A stretch of DNA of 64,000 nucleotides from Galaxea fascicularis (GCA_948470475.1 OX419336.1:3245235-3309234), one strand, 5' to 3'; counted from the first letter of the stretch, positions 19,586 through 33,900 are shown. Notes: generated by a model from the letters alone, not told the origin. Translations and numbers: made by a program.

Positions 19586-22500
19586 ATGTCTAGGGCACAA
19601 GCTGAAAGTGTCATCAAGAACATAATACGTGAAATTGCTCAAGAATGCGCCAACAAAGGCCAGGCCGTTTCGGAGACTCTTGTAGCGTTCATGGTGGGCT
19701 GATGTTTTGGTCCAAACGTATATTGTCTTTGAGTTGATCAGGGTTTGTTAATTAGAATTTTCTTGATTTTCAGGTTAAAGCAGTAGTGTTAGATCCTGAT
19801 AATGAATTTAACGTGGACAGAACTCTAACCAAAGACGATGTACAAAAGCTTATTATGGTAAGATGGTTCAACTGATCGCGCGATACCTCCACCATGAAAG
19901 TGAAGTTTCCAATTTGTTCACAGTGAGCGAAAATTACTCGAGCCAAATAGCTAGCAATTCTTTGTATTTGGGGGGTTTCTTGTAGTTGTTGATTAGAAGG
20001 TTTCTGACTTGAAGCAAGGTGTGAAATTCAGTAAAAAGTATTAGAAATTAGGTTAGGAATTTTTAGCGCAAGGTTGGACACCTTCCCGAAAAAGTTTAAG
20101 AACCGTATGCCACTTTTTCCTTCTCGCACTGGATCTCTTTATCTTATTTATCTTTGTTACCAGCTGTGTGTTGATAGACTGTTGGATACTCAGTCCCCAT
20201 CCCTAGATACAGTCAAAATGCAGGTGTACTTCGACATGAACTACACCAGTCGAGGTAAGATTCCGGGATAAGACTTATAAAGTAGCGTTTCTACAAGATT
20301 TCTGTTGCAAAGACCGCAGATTATACATGCATCACTGTCTACAAACCCTGTTACGAAAACGGATTAAATTTGGATCACAAAATGCATGTATAATTAATGT
20401 ATGGGGCTTTGCTGAAATCTTGGCAAGATTTCTTTTGGGCTCCTTAAACGTTCCTTTAATTGGCGTCCTTTAATAGTTGTTATCCTTTAAGCCAAGATAT
20501 CAACAATGTACATTTCCTGCTGACTGCTCTCCATATAGCAAGGCTGCAAATAATTTTTTTTCATAAGCAGGTCATTTGTCAGGTCAGAGACCAGACCTGA
20601 CCTGACAAGGAAACAGTCTTGTTAGACAAAAAAAATCCCAAGTGAAAGAGCAAAATTAACAATTCAACAAAAAGTACCCGGTCAGAGTGACAGACCAGAC
20701 TAATATTTCGCCAGTCAAAACGTCAAATTTACTGGACAATTGTCCAATGACCGACTGTTATTTGCAGCCTTGTGTAGTTCTAATGATGCTTGGTAAAAAA
20801 TTGTCAACATCAATAAAGTTATGGAGATCATTTCCTTAATTCTCAAAACCTGAATATTTGATCAAGTATCAGTATTGTAAGGACAACTGAGCTGCCAGTC
20901 AATGTGTTGCCCTTCAAAAGGGATTGAACAGAACATGCATTTTGATGCATCTATAAAGACTTTTATTATAACCAGCCTTAGCCATTATTCTTAGTTGTCA
21001 TGAATAAAAGCTTTTCTTGATCTTGGTCTTTGGTTTTGTTCTGAATCTTTCTTTCACCTCCCCAGACTCTTCTACTTGTGCCAAATTTGTCCTCTACCCC
21101 ATAAATATATGCTGAAGGAGTCAGTCATAACATTAGCCTCAACTGAGATGTCTGTAATTATAGGCTGGAAATTTAGTTATTTCTCTGGTGGAATTAAGGA
21201 GGCTCGAAAGGGTTTTTCGTTGATGTGGTGTTTGTGAAACGATGAAAGATTACAAAGAAGGATATTTAATGGTGTAAGCAAACTATGTCTCCTTGAAACT
21301 CTATTGTTGGGCTATATTTTAAGGGTGCCCATGATGTCATATCAGTTACCATGGCAATGCACCAGGTCCACAAAAAGATCCTCTAAATGCCAGTTTTTGT
21401 AAATAATCTGAAAAACTAATTCAGTGACCCGTTTTTAATCCTTTGTTGGGAAACTCCATAAATTCTTTAACTTTTCAGGCAGTATGAAAGAAATAATTAT
21501 TTATCTCATAGAATTAAAGGTATTTTAAAAAAACTTGTTTTGTGGCTTACAGAAAATTATACTACAGTCAAACCTCGATTATCCGGACCTCAATTATCCG
21601 GACTATTCGATTATCCGGACTTTTTTCTCTGGTCCCAATTTCTTCATGAATATTAATTAGTTGTGATCTTGAAAACTCAAAGTCGCAAAAAGCCCAATAA
21701 TCCTTTCAAAAGACTGTTGAAACAGCGTATTTTCCCATGTGCTTTTTAAAATTCGCAAGTGCAACGAGACAAAGAAATATTCTAATGCGTTCGGCTGATA
21801 TACAGAAAAACATGCAGGCTGTGTAGATTTCACAATTAAAATGATGTTTTCTTTGCTGTATACCTTTTGTTTACATGTCTATCTCATTAATATTCATATT
21901 TTCGATTATCCGGACTCTCGATTATCTGGACTATTAACCGAGGTCCCAACGAGTCCGGATCATCAATGTTCGACTGTAGATAATTTTCCCTGAAACTTTT
22001 ATGTTTGAAGTGTCATCGTCAATGGTGCGTGCATGCAAAAAATCAAGATAGGTCACCAAGCTAAATTTCAAGCTAAAAACAAATGTTTTTGGCAGATTTT
22101 ATTTCCGGTTGGCACGATTTTATGCAGTATTTAACTTCTGGTGTGCTTGATTTTGATTAATTCGGCTGACGCATGCATCTTAGTAATGGCGTTTGTAGAT
22201 TGCGTGCACACGTGCAGCTAAAAACCCTTTCCAGCCTCCTTAATTCATAGTCAAATGAACAAGTGGATCAGAGGGTGGTGAGACAAGAACATGAAACAGC
22301 ATATTAAAAGGACTAGCACATATTTTTTGTGTACAGTATCTACACCCTAGCAATCAATATTTTTTTCAAATTTACAGCTGACTTCTTGGAAGAACATAGA
22401 CGAGTGCTTGATCAGCGTCTTCAACCAGTAGTCAGGGAGATAACTGATAGCCGTGCAAGGACAAGAGATGAACTAGAGGGTACAATGCTAACATTATTTT

Positions 22501-24607
22501 AGGCCTTGCTCTGGAATCAACTGTTTCAACCACAACTGGCTTCAGCTAGTTTGGTTGAGGTTCCCAATAGAACAGTTTTTGAACCATTTTTCATTGAAAC
22601 ACAGTCGTGACTGTAGATAGTTATTACCAGACTACCTCTAGTCAACTTCTTTTTGTTGGGTTGTCAAGATGGCGGAAGGCAGAATTGTTTGTTTGAGGCC
22701 TGCTAATAACACATCAGTGGATGCTACCCATCACTTTCAACTATTTCAACCAAGTTTTGAGGTGGTTGAAATGGTTATTCTCTGATCTCAATCGGAGGTA
22801 CAGGCACCTGGCGATTGATCGCCGCATACTTTGTGTTTAAGTTTAAGTCTTTGTTTCCTTTCTTCTGGCTTTGCTGAAGCGCCTCCTACTTTATCAGTGA
22901 TCACCTCCCACTTAAAAATCTATTGAGAACCCTGTAATCTGACCAAACCAAAAATGGTTGGTCCCAACCGTCAGCAAATGGAGTTGCAATAAAATCCAAA
23001 TGGAAATGTATTTAACATGCTAGGTTCATGTTTCATGTTATGAGCAAGCTTGTTTAAATACAGCAGCTTCTTTGTAGTACTGAGAATTAATATGTAACAG
23101 GGATGTCCTTGAAAAGGTGACACCCCCCCCCCCCCCAGCTGCAAACTCTTGTAGAGGCCAGCATTTTAATTTTTATTATAAGCAAAACTGAAAGCCTTCT
23201 TCCAGATGACAAATATTGTACCTTTGAGTATTGTGAATTTTGGTGTCTCTAATTAAAAGCTTGAATCTTTATTTAGGACTGTACAGAAGAATAGTGTCAT
23301 GTGTACTGCTGAGATCTGGACTGGGTTCACCCACTGACATAGCTGTTGTCAGGGAAGCGACAGGTTTGTATGTTTGTGGTGCTGGTTTTAGTGATGGTGG
23401 TGATAATGGTGGTGGTAATGATTATAATCATGATAACAATCAACAAGGGTGGAGTTGTTGATGACGATGATCATGGTGATGATGATATTGATGGTGGAGG
23501 TAGTGGTGGAAGTAACGATAATAATGGGGATGTTCATAACGACAAATTGACAGTAATACGTTAAAACTCATGAGAACGACAGCAACAAAAGTTGTATGGT
23601 GAGAATTAAGTGGTGATGACAATGATGTTTTCATTGCCAGTACTAGGTTGATGATGATGAAAATGCTGGTGATAATGACAGCATCGGTGACGATGATGAT
23701 GATGATGATTTTAAAAGTGATAACAAGTTGCTTTGAAGTTTTGTGCTGAATCACTTCGATTTCCTTTAATTACAGCTGCTCTGCAGAGTGTATTTCCTCA
23801 AACAGAGTTGGGAACGTTCATGTCTCTGACCAAACGCGATAAAGAAAGGCAGCTTAATGAGCTCACCCTGATTGTGACAGGAATCAGACTTTTCAATCGT
23901 GAGTGTGGTAAAGGAGGAGAAGGAATTGATGACTGTAAGTACAGATGTTACAGAGATGCATTCACTCCTTTAATTTGCTATGCAATTTAGCATGTTAACT
24001 AAAGTACTCTTTAAAAGAGTTCTACAATAATTTCAGAACCCTTGGATGGTAATCAGAGATATTCAGCGTCCAGTTGTAGTCATAAGATCTTGATCTTGGC
24101 CAGTGGAATATTCTTGTGATGGAAAAATATGAATGTACAGAACTGTGACTGTGATTGTTATAATTGAGAAGTGCTTTTGTTTGGTGCTGTTTGTTATATT
24201 AAACAAGCCGAGGCTCTAACATTTGAGTCTGTAGATGAAATCCTTAAAACCCCTTCACTCCCACGGTCTCAGTATTAATTCTCTTTACTCTCTGCCACAC
24301 ATTTTGTCTGCTTGGGTTAAAGGGTTTATGGAATTGTTGAGTGGAAAGCTATCAAACATTATTTTCCTGTGCTCCCATTCATTTTCAAATATTTTTCAAA
24401 AGAAATTCTTTCCTTGCTCATGGTCTGAATTTCAGGGACAGCAATTTGAGTGAGATTTTTAACTTTGTTATATCTTTTATTCATCACTAGTGCCAGCCAT
24501 ACTCAGTGAAGCTATCCCTGCTACAACACAGAACGTGCAGACAGAAATCCAAATTACAACCAAATTAGCATTTACATACACTGGTGAGTGTTAACCCTTT
24601 CTCTCCC

Positions 24608-24646
<39 letters not shown>

Positions 24647-27600
24647 ATTTGGCACTATCGCGAGTGAAAGGGTTAATTCATTGAACCTCATCATATACCA
24701 GGTTAATAATTATTTTTCTTACTATTTAAAAACTGAATTATACCTATTTTTAAGTGCATTTAATAGAACACAGCCAGCCCCTCTCCCTTTGAACAGGCCA
24801 GCAATTTGTTTATTCCTTTGACCTTTTAACAGTTAATTTTTTACTCTTGAAATTAAACTGGTTTATATTATTTTCGTTGGTTATTCACAGCTTTAATTGA
24901 GGATGTTGCTACCAACCAGAGAGCACTAGAAGGGCTGTCATTAAACTTACTGAAAGAGGCTTTGATCAACACACGGCAACATGAGGCATTTCTGTCGATC
25001 CTGTTGGTAAGGTCAGATTTCTCATATGTCAAGACAAAATAATATCTTTTGGATTATAACTGTGTTAATGTTTCATTCACAGAATGATGTGGTCGGCTGT
25101 GCCCACCAAGTGGAAGCACTGGAGTCACAGTTTGCTGCAAGAATGGAGGCATTGAAAAACACAGTACAGTCTAAAACTGCTGTGCCTACTGCACAAGTTT
25201 ATGTGAGCACCTTTTGTATTATGTTATTTATCAGCCAGGCCTACAAACTGTACCTAGCATTTATTCATTTGAAAAGTGACGTAAAAGAGAAAACAGGGAC
25301 GGTGTTGTGTCAGCAAATTTTGTGCAGGTTATTCAAATTTTTTCAAAGACAAAGGGATTTATTGAACTAAATGGCTTTCATCGGCAGAGTTCAAAGAGTT
25401 TTGTGACGAATATGCTTTGCTTTTGGAATAATATCGAATTTCTCTTACTTTTACTTTTCCCTCCGCGTTATTTATTTCTGACCATTTTGTTTTTATTTTT
25501 CTGTTTATTTCAGCCGCAGTTCATTACCCTTGCTCATTTATGGACAGGATTTCAGGATGAAATGGTGCTGTTGAGTGTTCTAAGCAACATTCTTGCCAGT
25601 TTAGAGCCATTTGCCAAGGTGTGTATAATTTACGACCTAAGCAGTGATTTTCAGCGTACCCCCTGACCGTATGATACCGTATCTGTTTGTTGCAGGTTAA
25701 CAAGGAAGACTTAACAGAGGATGTTCTTCAGCCATACATTGATGGATTGGAAATCAGAACTGATGACCAGAGGCTAGCAGATGTAAGTGCATGTTTCTCA
25801 ATCAGTGGCCTTCCTCGAGGACATCAATGATGGATTTCAAGGGCGTGGTCACACAATTAACACAACGAGTTACTGGGAACCTCTGTATGAAAACGAGGCC
25901 TAGTGCAACGCGAAACGGAGACGGCATCGTCAAGGAGACCGCCACAAAATAATAGGCATAATAAGGAAAACAATCGCTCTGTACGTGCATTTTATATTTT
26001 GGTACATTTTTTTTTTGCCGTCCTCTTAAACAACAACGTTAAAATGACCAAATTGTATGTTTTCTCGAGAATGTGAGCGCATAACGGCAAATTTTCTTGT
26101 TTTTCCTTCTCTTGATGCCATTCATAGTATCTAACTTAAAGTTAGACAGGTTGGAATATCGCCAAAGAGTTACAGAAACGAGAAGTTACATTTTCAACTG
26201 TCTTTCTTTAAAAAGGTCTTTAGAGTTAAATTGGGTGGATGGGTGGATACACTAGAGTAGTCCCTCATTTTGGCAGGGATAGCAGTGGGAGCGGAAAACA
26301 CGCGAGCGCGCTAAAATTACCATCGTGCGCGTGGCGTCCTCGCGCTAGGCAACTTTCGCGTGCGTTTGCGTGTTTCGCTTTCATATGAAAAGTAAGGGAC
26401 TCCCGGTAGTCTACTGGATGGACGGCGAAACTGCATACTTTTCAGCATGGCCGGTCACGTAGAGAAACGCAAACTGTTAGAGCTGCAAACATGTTAACAG
26501 GGGCACCCAGCGAGAAACTTCGATGAAATATCTGTTCGGGAGAGTCTACCCGTTCTAAGACTTTCGGATAATGCATTGCCAAAAGCTACTGATTTCTTAA
26601 CTAAAACATCACCTAAAATATTCGCAACCAAGGAAATCCAGGAGAAAATAGTCCCTTAGATTTTTGGAAGGGATATTTTTGCAATTTTTTACTCTTGAAA
26701 AGGTCGCCTAGCATTTTCGGGCAAGCAAATAGTTCACAGAGAAGTTCTTCGAAGGTGACATTCAGCTAGCAATTTCTGAAATGAAGATTTCATTTCCTAA
26801 AATTTTCGGGCACTTCAACTTTCAGCTAAGAAATCCGAACAGATCAAATTTTTCTAGCTGATTAAAACAACTCTTTAAACAGTCTTTAAACATTACAAGG
26901 AACCTAGAAATATCCCTCAAAGGGTTTTTCGCTTAATTTGCTCGTTGGGTGCCCCTGATGTTAAAAAGCATCAGCCCGTGTGTAATGAGCATACAGTGTA
27001 CCTTGGCTCCCATTCTTGTTTATTTCGCTTGCATAGTTACGAGTAACATCTCATTCCTCTTAGACGTCGTCGGATGATCACAGAATTAACGGGAAGGAAA
27101 TCGACAATCCTAAGATTGAACTGCTGTTCCACGAGACGACCAAAAACTTTGACAAGCTTCCCATACAGTACCGTGTAAGCCTTAATACTTTCTCTTGTCA
27201 TTCACTATACCGTTAGTCAAAAATTTATTTATTTTTCAGTCCTGTCACAGTTATTTATTGGAAGTGATTTAAAAAGAGTTTCGCGCCGGGTTCCTTTTTG
27301 GTAATTCTCTGTTATTATTCTCTTGTGGACCTGGCAATAAAATATCTTTGATATCTCAAAATTAGTTAACCGGCTCCCAAATTTGAGTCACATCCTTAAA
27401 TATAACCGAGATATATTTCTCACAAGTATGAGAAATTCAATTTTACTGTAAAGACGTTCACTTGGAAAACAAACTTTGATTGTTTCCGCACAGACTTTTG
27501 AAAATTCTCAGACACAGTAGAAATATATTCCTACGATATGGAAAGGTATGGCCTTCCTACTTGGCCATTTTCCTAATTTTAAGGTGCTTTTTCACGAAAC

Positions 27601-30332
27601 GTCAATAAACTTTCCGGCGTTACCCCACCGACGTCAAAATACAAATTTACCATTACAAAGGTCCATAGTGGTTCTCAGCAAAACATGCGCAAGCACGAAA
27701 ATATTCCTGTACGCGCGCGGAACGTGTAGTACCTCCGCGCGTGGCTTCGTGTGCGTGTCATCTTTCTTGCTCGGTCAGTTATTCTCATACAAAACCAAAC
27801 TGTTTGCTTTGACGTTTTCCTGGAATTTCGAGAATTCAAAATTGTCCCATCGCTTTTATTTACTGTCCTATTTTATTTTTAATTTTCCTGATGGTGTTTA
27901 TATTCTGTTCATTAGGGTTTCTGCGGCTGGTCTTTGGTAGTATATGATCGCTTATTAATCCCATCAAACCCAGCCAATGGCGTGCTTCGTTATAAGGACA
28001 ACTATTACGCGTTTTGTAACAAGCAAGCTGCATATGAGTTTGCTAATGCCCCAGAAAGGTGAGACTGACAGTTGCATCCATGAAGAACTAATGCTTGACT
28101 GACACTCAAGTGAGGTCATTCAATGAGCAGTTGATGGGGTGAGGTTGTTTTGGTTACCACTCTCTCTCTTTTTTTTTTTTTGACATCTTGGCGATCATTT
28201 TTCACACAACTTGGAAGCCGATGGACCAATTTTCAACTCTAACTCCCAGAAGTAATTAGCATGTCCTTTTAATATCAATATATTGTCCAGCAGATGGGTG
28301 GTGAGAACAGATAACTGTATCAGCCAGAGGGTGTTATCTTGTTATAACCCCAAATTCTCTTAACTGTTGTTCAAAGAACTGTATTGTAGCTAGAAAGGAG
28401 AATTAATAATCGGATTTTGGGAGTTTAAGGGAGGCACTGAGATGGTTATAGGGACAGGTTCTCTTTTACTGATTCACTCCAACTGAATGAAGCATCCTTA
28501 TTTTAATAAAAACAAGCCCAACTAGTTGTGAGATGCTGATTTGAACAGCTTTTCTGCTTAGTTACATCAATGGAGTAGCTGAAGCAGCCAAGAAGTCACC
28601 TGAACTCATTCAACTCCTTGAACTGCACACTCAGTTTGCTTCTATTACACCGTATGCTCAGGTGAGTTAAGGTCTTCTATTCTAGGTGTAGTTATAGAAA
28701 AGAGTGCACCAATCTGATTAAAAAAAAAACATTCAGTCTTTAGTCAGGAACATATAGAGTCTGTATGGTGAGAGAAGCATTTCTCGCCATCTGTTTCTCT
28801 GTTTCACGTGACTTTTCTGGCCTTTTCAAGTGAGCTGATAGTCCAATAACCCAGTGAGCCAATCAAACTACACACTTTCAGGGCGGGTGTGCGCAGTTTC
28901 CTGCTGAATGGGTGGTGTACTGTAACAAATACCTTGGAGTCAAGAAAATACATCCCTACTGATAGGCGAGTTTTTAGAAATAAACGGCAAGGGGGATTGT
29001 AAAGACAACATACATTCCGTGTAATCAGTGCAATGTTAGCGTATCGGGAGGGTTTGTCACAATTTAAAGTACAATACTATCGCCAAAAAGTTACTCCAAC
29101 CAAAAATCCGACCTCCTGGGTGTAAAATTTATAATGTTGTTATTAATGTGCTGTCCCACAGGGGAAAGAGCCTGGTCGAATGATCGAGGCACCGGTTACC
29201 AAATGCGACAGTGGCACACAGACTGACACGCATTTTATGGAGTCTAACATTGTCAAATCATACGAGTGGAATGAATGGGAACTTAGACGAAAAGCTCTTA
29301 AACTGGTCAGTGAACGTGATTTACCTAAAATGCTTTTTGAGATCATCTATTAGAACTGTGACGGAGAGATTATGGTTTTCAGGCTTGTGCTACAGTTGAA
29401 CCCAGTCAGTCAGTCGCGTTTATTTAAACAAGTTGATTAAAATAAGCGCAGCTAACAAACTGATGTGGCCATGTTATTACGAAAAAAGGATATTTCCTAA
29501 AGTAAGCTCCCTAAGCTACTTATTTCTATAATTCATGTTGTAGGAAACCTTTGCTGTGTGACTTGCGCACAAGAAAAATGAAATCCTTGGAATTTTTGTT
29601 TGACAACTGCACGATTTTCATGAATTGTGATATCGAGAAATATTAGGCCTAAAAATAACTTAACGCCCCAAGAAAGGCCGAGGTGTAGTATTTTTCTTGT
29701 TAATTTTCTCTTTTTATGCAGGCCAATCTCCGCACAAAACTCACTCACTCCATGCAGACGAACTTGAGTAACTTCAGGAGAGACAACGACTCTCAAGTCT
29801 ACTTGCCCAAGTAAGTGTTGCTACTACAGGGGTCATTCACAGATAGGAGTAGAAACCCAATTTGAATTTTTACTCATCTTGTTATAATTAAACCCTTACA
29901 GATCCGTTGTTTTGTATAGGTGCGATTTTAACTATCAAAAAGAAAAGAATGTTCACAAAGGTTGTTGGAGTAAATTTCAAGACAAATATTTCCCATGAAA
30001 AGAAAGTGTAAAACTCGCGCGAGGAAAAAAAACATTTAGAACTTACTAAATATTTCTTTCAAGACGGATTTTCGCTCGTTGGACGTCATAACAATGCCTT
30101 TGTGTGTGACTTTAAGCGCGTAAGAAATTATCTGCCTATGCGTGGTAGAGACTGATGGTCGAAATGTTCTAACTTTGCTGTAACTTTTAGGGATGCGGAT
30201 ACACAAACAAAGCGAGAGTCATCGACGAATGTTCCCAAGCCGTCAACTTTTGTGGCTGGTTTGCGCGGCTGTAACTCGACCAAGACAACGATGAATGTTG
30301 TGGATCTCACATTGGATGTTGATCAAACGTGA
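19586..30332 (+). CDS. CFAP206: Cilia- and flagella-associated protein 206
   Basis: Seventeen exons: 19586-19693, 19774-19857, 20164-20254, 22378-22479, 23277-23363, 23776-23934, 24491-24583, 24891-25006, 25083-25202, 25514-25618, 25696-25782, 27064-27174, 27916-28058, 28562-28661, 29162-29305, 29722-29810, 30191-30332; 626 residues (human about 622). CFAP206/FAP206 is an axonemal protein that anchors radial spoke 2 and dynein c to the doublet microtubules of motile cilia. Strongly conserved blocks: QAESVIKNIIREI, VKAVVLDPDNEFN, SPSLDTVKMQVYFDMNYTSR, VLLRSGLGSPTDI, TAALQSVFPQTELGTF, LIVTGIRLFNRECGKGGEGI, TTKNFDKLPIQYRGFCGWS, SYEWNEWELRRKALKLANLR, and the C-terminal AGLRG...DVDQT. All introns look U2-type. 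Candidate poly(A) signals AATAAA lie at 30803 and 30848. It is tail-to-tail with the ALMS-motif gene. Confidence 0.96.
20539..20772. mobile_element. 234-bp element with CAAGGCTGCAAATAA termini and GGTCAGA-array interior
   Basis: Perfect 15-bp inverted ends CAAGGCTGCAAATAA and TTATTTGCAGCCTTG. Flanks TATAG and TGTAG may be a diverged 5-bp target-site duplication. The interior is rich in GGTCAG, CAGGTCA, CAGACC and CCTGAC words in both orientations. It lies in CFAP206 intron 3. Confidence 0.75.
21565..21976. mobile_element. Tigger/pogo-like non-autonomous element
   Basis: The left end CAGTCAAACCTCGATTATCC is the typical Tigger/pogo terminus, with three further ATTATCCGGAC words. The right end is an imperfect complement ending ATGTTCGACTG. 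The TA dinucleotide flanks both sides (21563-21564 and 21977-21978), as expected for a Tc1/mariner-type target. No transposase frame is present. Confidence 0.85.
23385..23715. repeat. GAT-rich trinucleotide microsatellite region
   Basis: Imperfect GAT/GGT runs (GATGATGATG near 23700 and 23480) in CFAP206 intron 5. They create long low-complexity open frames on both strands that are not genes. Confidence 0.75.
24591..24676. mobile_element. Solo 86-bp palindromic element (TTAACCCTTT family)
   Basis: Ends TTAACCCTTTC and GAAAGGGTTAA are inverted repeats, and the interior has AAGTGCCATTTGGCACT, a second dyad. It is the same sequence that forms the 140-bp array at 61701-62646, but lacks the AAGGGGTTCTCCATTG segment. 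It lies in CFAP206 intron 7. Confidence 0.75.
26247..26415. mobile_element. Probable TIR element in CFAP206 intron 11
   Basis: CACTAGAGTAGTCCCTCATT at the left and AAGGGACTCCCGGTAGTCTA at the right are imperfect inverted ends. The interior is CpG-rich with many GCGCG and CGTG words, unlike the AT-rich surroundings. Confidence 0.45.
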
Positions 30333-30960
30333 AACAATTCGTGCGTTACACATGGTTTTTATTTTGAAGTAGCCAACAGAGTTGAACGTTGTAAATGGTT
30401 TGTTTGCGTAGTCAACGTTTCGCCAGATAATTTTGTACAAAGACATTGATTGTAGTAGAGATAATTTTTTTATTCAAGCTCCGAGATCTTATTTGTCATG
30501 CAGTCTATTATTATTTTTGCTACAACCTGTAACAAAACTACTTGGGACACTGAACTTTCTTTGGGTTTTAACAATGTCCCCATGATGTTGCTCACAGCCG
30601 TTTCCCACCGCACCCCCAACCTTCCTCTCTCACCGACAGGTAGACGTACCAATATGAATGGCTCCTTACAAACAAGTTCTTTGAATTCCTTTCAAATGGC
30701 GGAGCCGTTCCTTTTCCTCCTCTTTAGCACAAAGGTTCAGTGCTGACATTTTTTCTCAGTTTCTACAGGACAGATTACAAAGCAGAAGTGCAGGCTACTG
30801 TGAATAAATATTATTTTATTGACTATTTGTATCAAGACATTTCACTAAATAAAAGTTAAAAATTGTTTTCTTGAAGGGGGAACAAATCTTGAAAATAGAG
30901 TTAAAGCGATGAGGGCGTGCAATTGTCAGGGCATTTAAATACGATTATTAAGATTGTCGA
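30333..30960. other. Tail-to-tail intergenic region with opposing poly(A) signals
   Basis: This 628-bp gap separates the stop codons of CFAP206 (+) and the ALMS-motif gene (-). AATAAA occurs on the plus strand (30803, 30848) and its complement at 30815-30820, so the two 3' UTRs may overlap. Confidence 0.5.
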
Positions 30961-33900
30961 TCATTTCCCAGCTCCTTTGAGGCGGTTACGGACTCTCTGC
31001 AAGAAAGAAAGAAGGAAACGGTTGACGAGTGAATAAATGAAAGACATGCAGTGAAACTTGAATGCAAAAAAATGACGCACATTCCAAGTCTTGGTATGAT
31101 TACGCGAAGCTCAAAAGATATGACCACTGATTTCAATCCAGAAAAGCAATTGAAGGCGCATTTACACTACAGAAAAAATGGGTCCGGACCCCGTCAAAAA
31201 AGTAGTACGGACCCATAATTCTTGTAAAGCAAATACTGGAGTTTCCGCAGGGCCATAGGCGCCTATGGCCCCGCGGAAACTCCAGTATTTCTTTACAAAA
31301 GTTATGGGTCCGTACTACTTTTTTGATGAGGTCCGGACCCGTTTTTTCTGTAGTGTAAACGCGCCTTAAATTGTCCTATCCTTCACCCGCAACCACAACC
31401 AATTAAAGCACCGCCCTAATATTTTCTTTTGCCATTTCTGGTAAGAATGACCTCCCAAGCGAGAAGAACATGGAGAAAGATCACAGATTTTCTAATTGTA
31501 AGACGCATGCAAGATCAGTAATTAAATAGTATCATTTTCGAATCTTTCGGCGTTTTGCCCGTAAGGTCTTACCTTAAATGGCGGCATTAACCAAATTTGT
31601 AAACAAATTCTCTGACTTTTCATTGTTTTGGGCGAACATATTTTTTAACAGTGAAACTAACAGCAAACACTTTATCGTACTTTGTCATACAGTTGTGCTC
31701 GCAATCTGTTTGTACGATAGAAAGCTTGTCGCTTCATCTGCTCGTGTTTCGCTTTAACCTCGGGTAGGTTCTTGTAAAGTCTGCAAGAAAACAATGAGAG
31801 GTAATACTAGGCAACCAAAAACAAAACATTAACCTAGAAACAGGGATCCGTTCAATAGACTGCGGTAAAAAGACATGTAAGAAGAAACACATCTGCCTGT
31901 AGCCAAACAAGTCCCTTGAAATAACCAAAAATATGAGCTCCTTTTTATCAATTCAAGACCATTGCAGTTCTCCAGACAGTTGAAGCGGTTGCGAAAAGAA
32001 ATCAGTCCATGAAAGGGATTCAAACCTATGGTGATAACCTCTGAATTTAATAATGGTGATCCTGTATTTGTTCCCTTTGTCAGCTGATCGGGGATTCTGT
32101 TCAGGACTGGTTTTTCAAAGCAAACTTGATGGCTTCGATAGTAAGACGCACTTTACCGAGTAAGGCAATATGATCTGAGTTTTCAAGTGTCTAGTAAATT
32201 TGGCATTCATTCTTACTCTTCATCTAACCTTTGATTTAGCTCTTTCATCTCCGCTCGAGTCATCTGCCTGGGTTTCGGTACATGAAGCTGATCTGAAAAG
32301 GAGAGGTGTCTCAATGTAAAACTAGTAAGTAAAAAAGACAAAATAAAATATTACCACAGTAGCTGTAACGACTCTGTTTTACGCCTGAGATTGTACAACA
32401 TTAACATTTAGAACGGTTACACGTCTTACACCACTCGCACTCACTATTCGTGATTTTCACCACCGCCTCAAAACTGTTTGGTAATCGCGAGGTGCAAATT
32501 CGCCCAGAAGGGAGCTTCACTCCCTTGCGTCATTAGAAGATCGCCCACTGTAAGTTACCTAAATGCCCTCTAACCGTATAAGTCTTAAAAAGATTTTCCC
32601 TTTTGTGACATAAAAAAAAACAGGGAAGCAGATTTTCGCTCAAACTTTTTCTGTAACCGACCCTCCCTTCCTATATAATCAAACAGAAACCACAGTTCAC
32701 TTGTTGAGAAGCCCTTATCGAAATAACCTACACTTACTAGCACTTTTCACAGGCGTCGTAATCTTAGGGGCATCTGGTGCCGCTTTTGGGCCTTTTGTTT
32801 TTGAAGCTTCTATCCTCTTTTCCTCTGCAGCAGCCTCTACAATCATCTTTCGTTTCTCCTTTTCCAGCGCAGCCTGCTCGATCCTCGCTACTCTATCCTG
32901 TGAACGCTTTATAAACTGAGACTTCGCGTAGAGAAAGGCTTCCTGGAGGCTGAGCTTTTGCAGGGAGCTGGACGGATTCACGGCAGCATCAAACACGTCT
33001 ACGCGAAATTCATCATTGCTGCGACTTCTACTCGGGGTCTTGAGGTGTGAAAAAGCAATTTGCTCACTTTGCGGTTTGATCGACAAAGGATGAAACCAAG
33101 CAGGGACCTGCACTCTGCTTGTTCGTTCAGAAGTCGTTTTAGCGCTGTGATCCGGTGAATTTTGACTCGGTATCAATCGCTCCTTCGGTTTATGCCGAAC
33201 TTCGCGATGGTCCACGCTGTAGATGTAATCCGATTTCTTGGGTGAAGTTTGTGAAATAACTCCACGTTCTTCGATATCTCCACGCGGACTCTTAACCTTT
33301 TTGCGCTGGGACTTAACAGCCTCCGCCTCAATCTTCCTGTCTATTTTACTTCCACTCGCAATATTCTCTGTTTGCGTACTGGCGTCTTCAAACCGGGTAT
33401 ACACGGACTCATCTATGCTGGAAGTTGGGCTTCTTATGATGGCAGGGGTAGGACAGTTAACACCAATGTCACGCTTACGAGGCGACCAAAACGCCCCATC
33501 ATCGCCTTTCCTTTCTGCTAATGTTCGGGTCTTGGCTGGTACAGTCAGCTGTGCAGTAACTTTCTGTGACAAGCTGCATGTACACCTGGGTTCCAAGTCT
33601 GCTGGCCTTGAAGTAGAAAATGGCACATCAAACGCTTCTGCCCGCCACGGTTGTCTTTCTGCTGGAGGGGGCTCACTTTCTCGCTGCTGTTCTCTTTCGC
33701 CATTTGTTTCCCGTTCTCCTCCCTCGTTGCTTGATACACAAGATGTTGACTCAGTTGTCGTGGTATCAGGCGCTCTGACTATCGGAGAAAAATCGTGCGA
33801 CTTAACAGATTTCAGCAACTCTCTAAGGCGAATCTTATGTTTGATGGAGGAGCGCAGACGAGGTTCCATAAATGCATAATTGAAGAATTCAGAAACATCT

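Noticed and set aside
23346..23754. Overlapping open frames on both strands
   Set aside because: They are translations of GAT/ATC trinucleotide repeats in a CFAP206 intron.
27548..27940. 130-aa open frame in CFAP206 intron 12
   Set aside because: It runs into the CFAP206 exon at 27916 in the wrong frame, has no recognisable motif and lies in repeat-like intron sequence.
33238..33879. 213-aa plus-strand open frame and other long frames at 34532-37186
   Set aside because: They are shadows of the long ALMS-motif exon on the minus strand and have no domain of their own.
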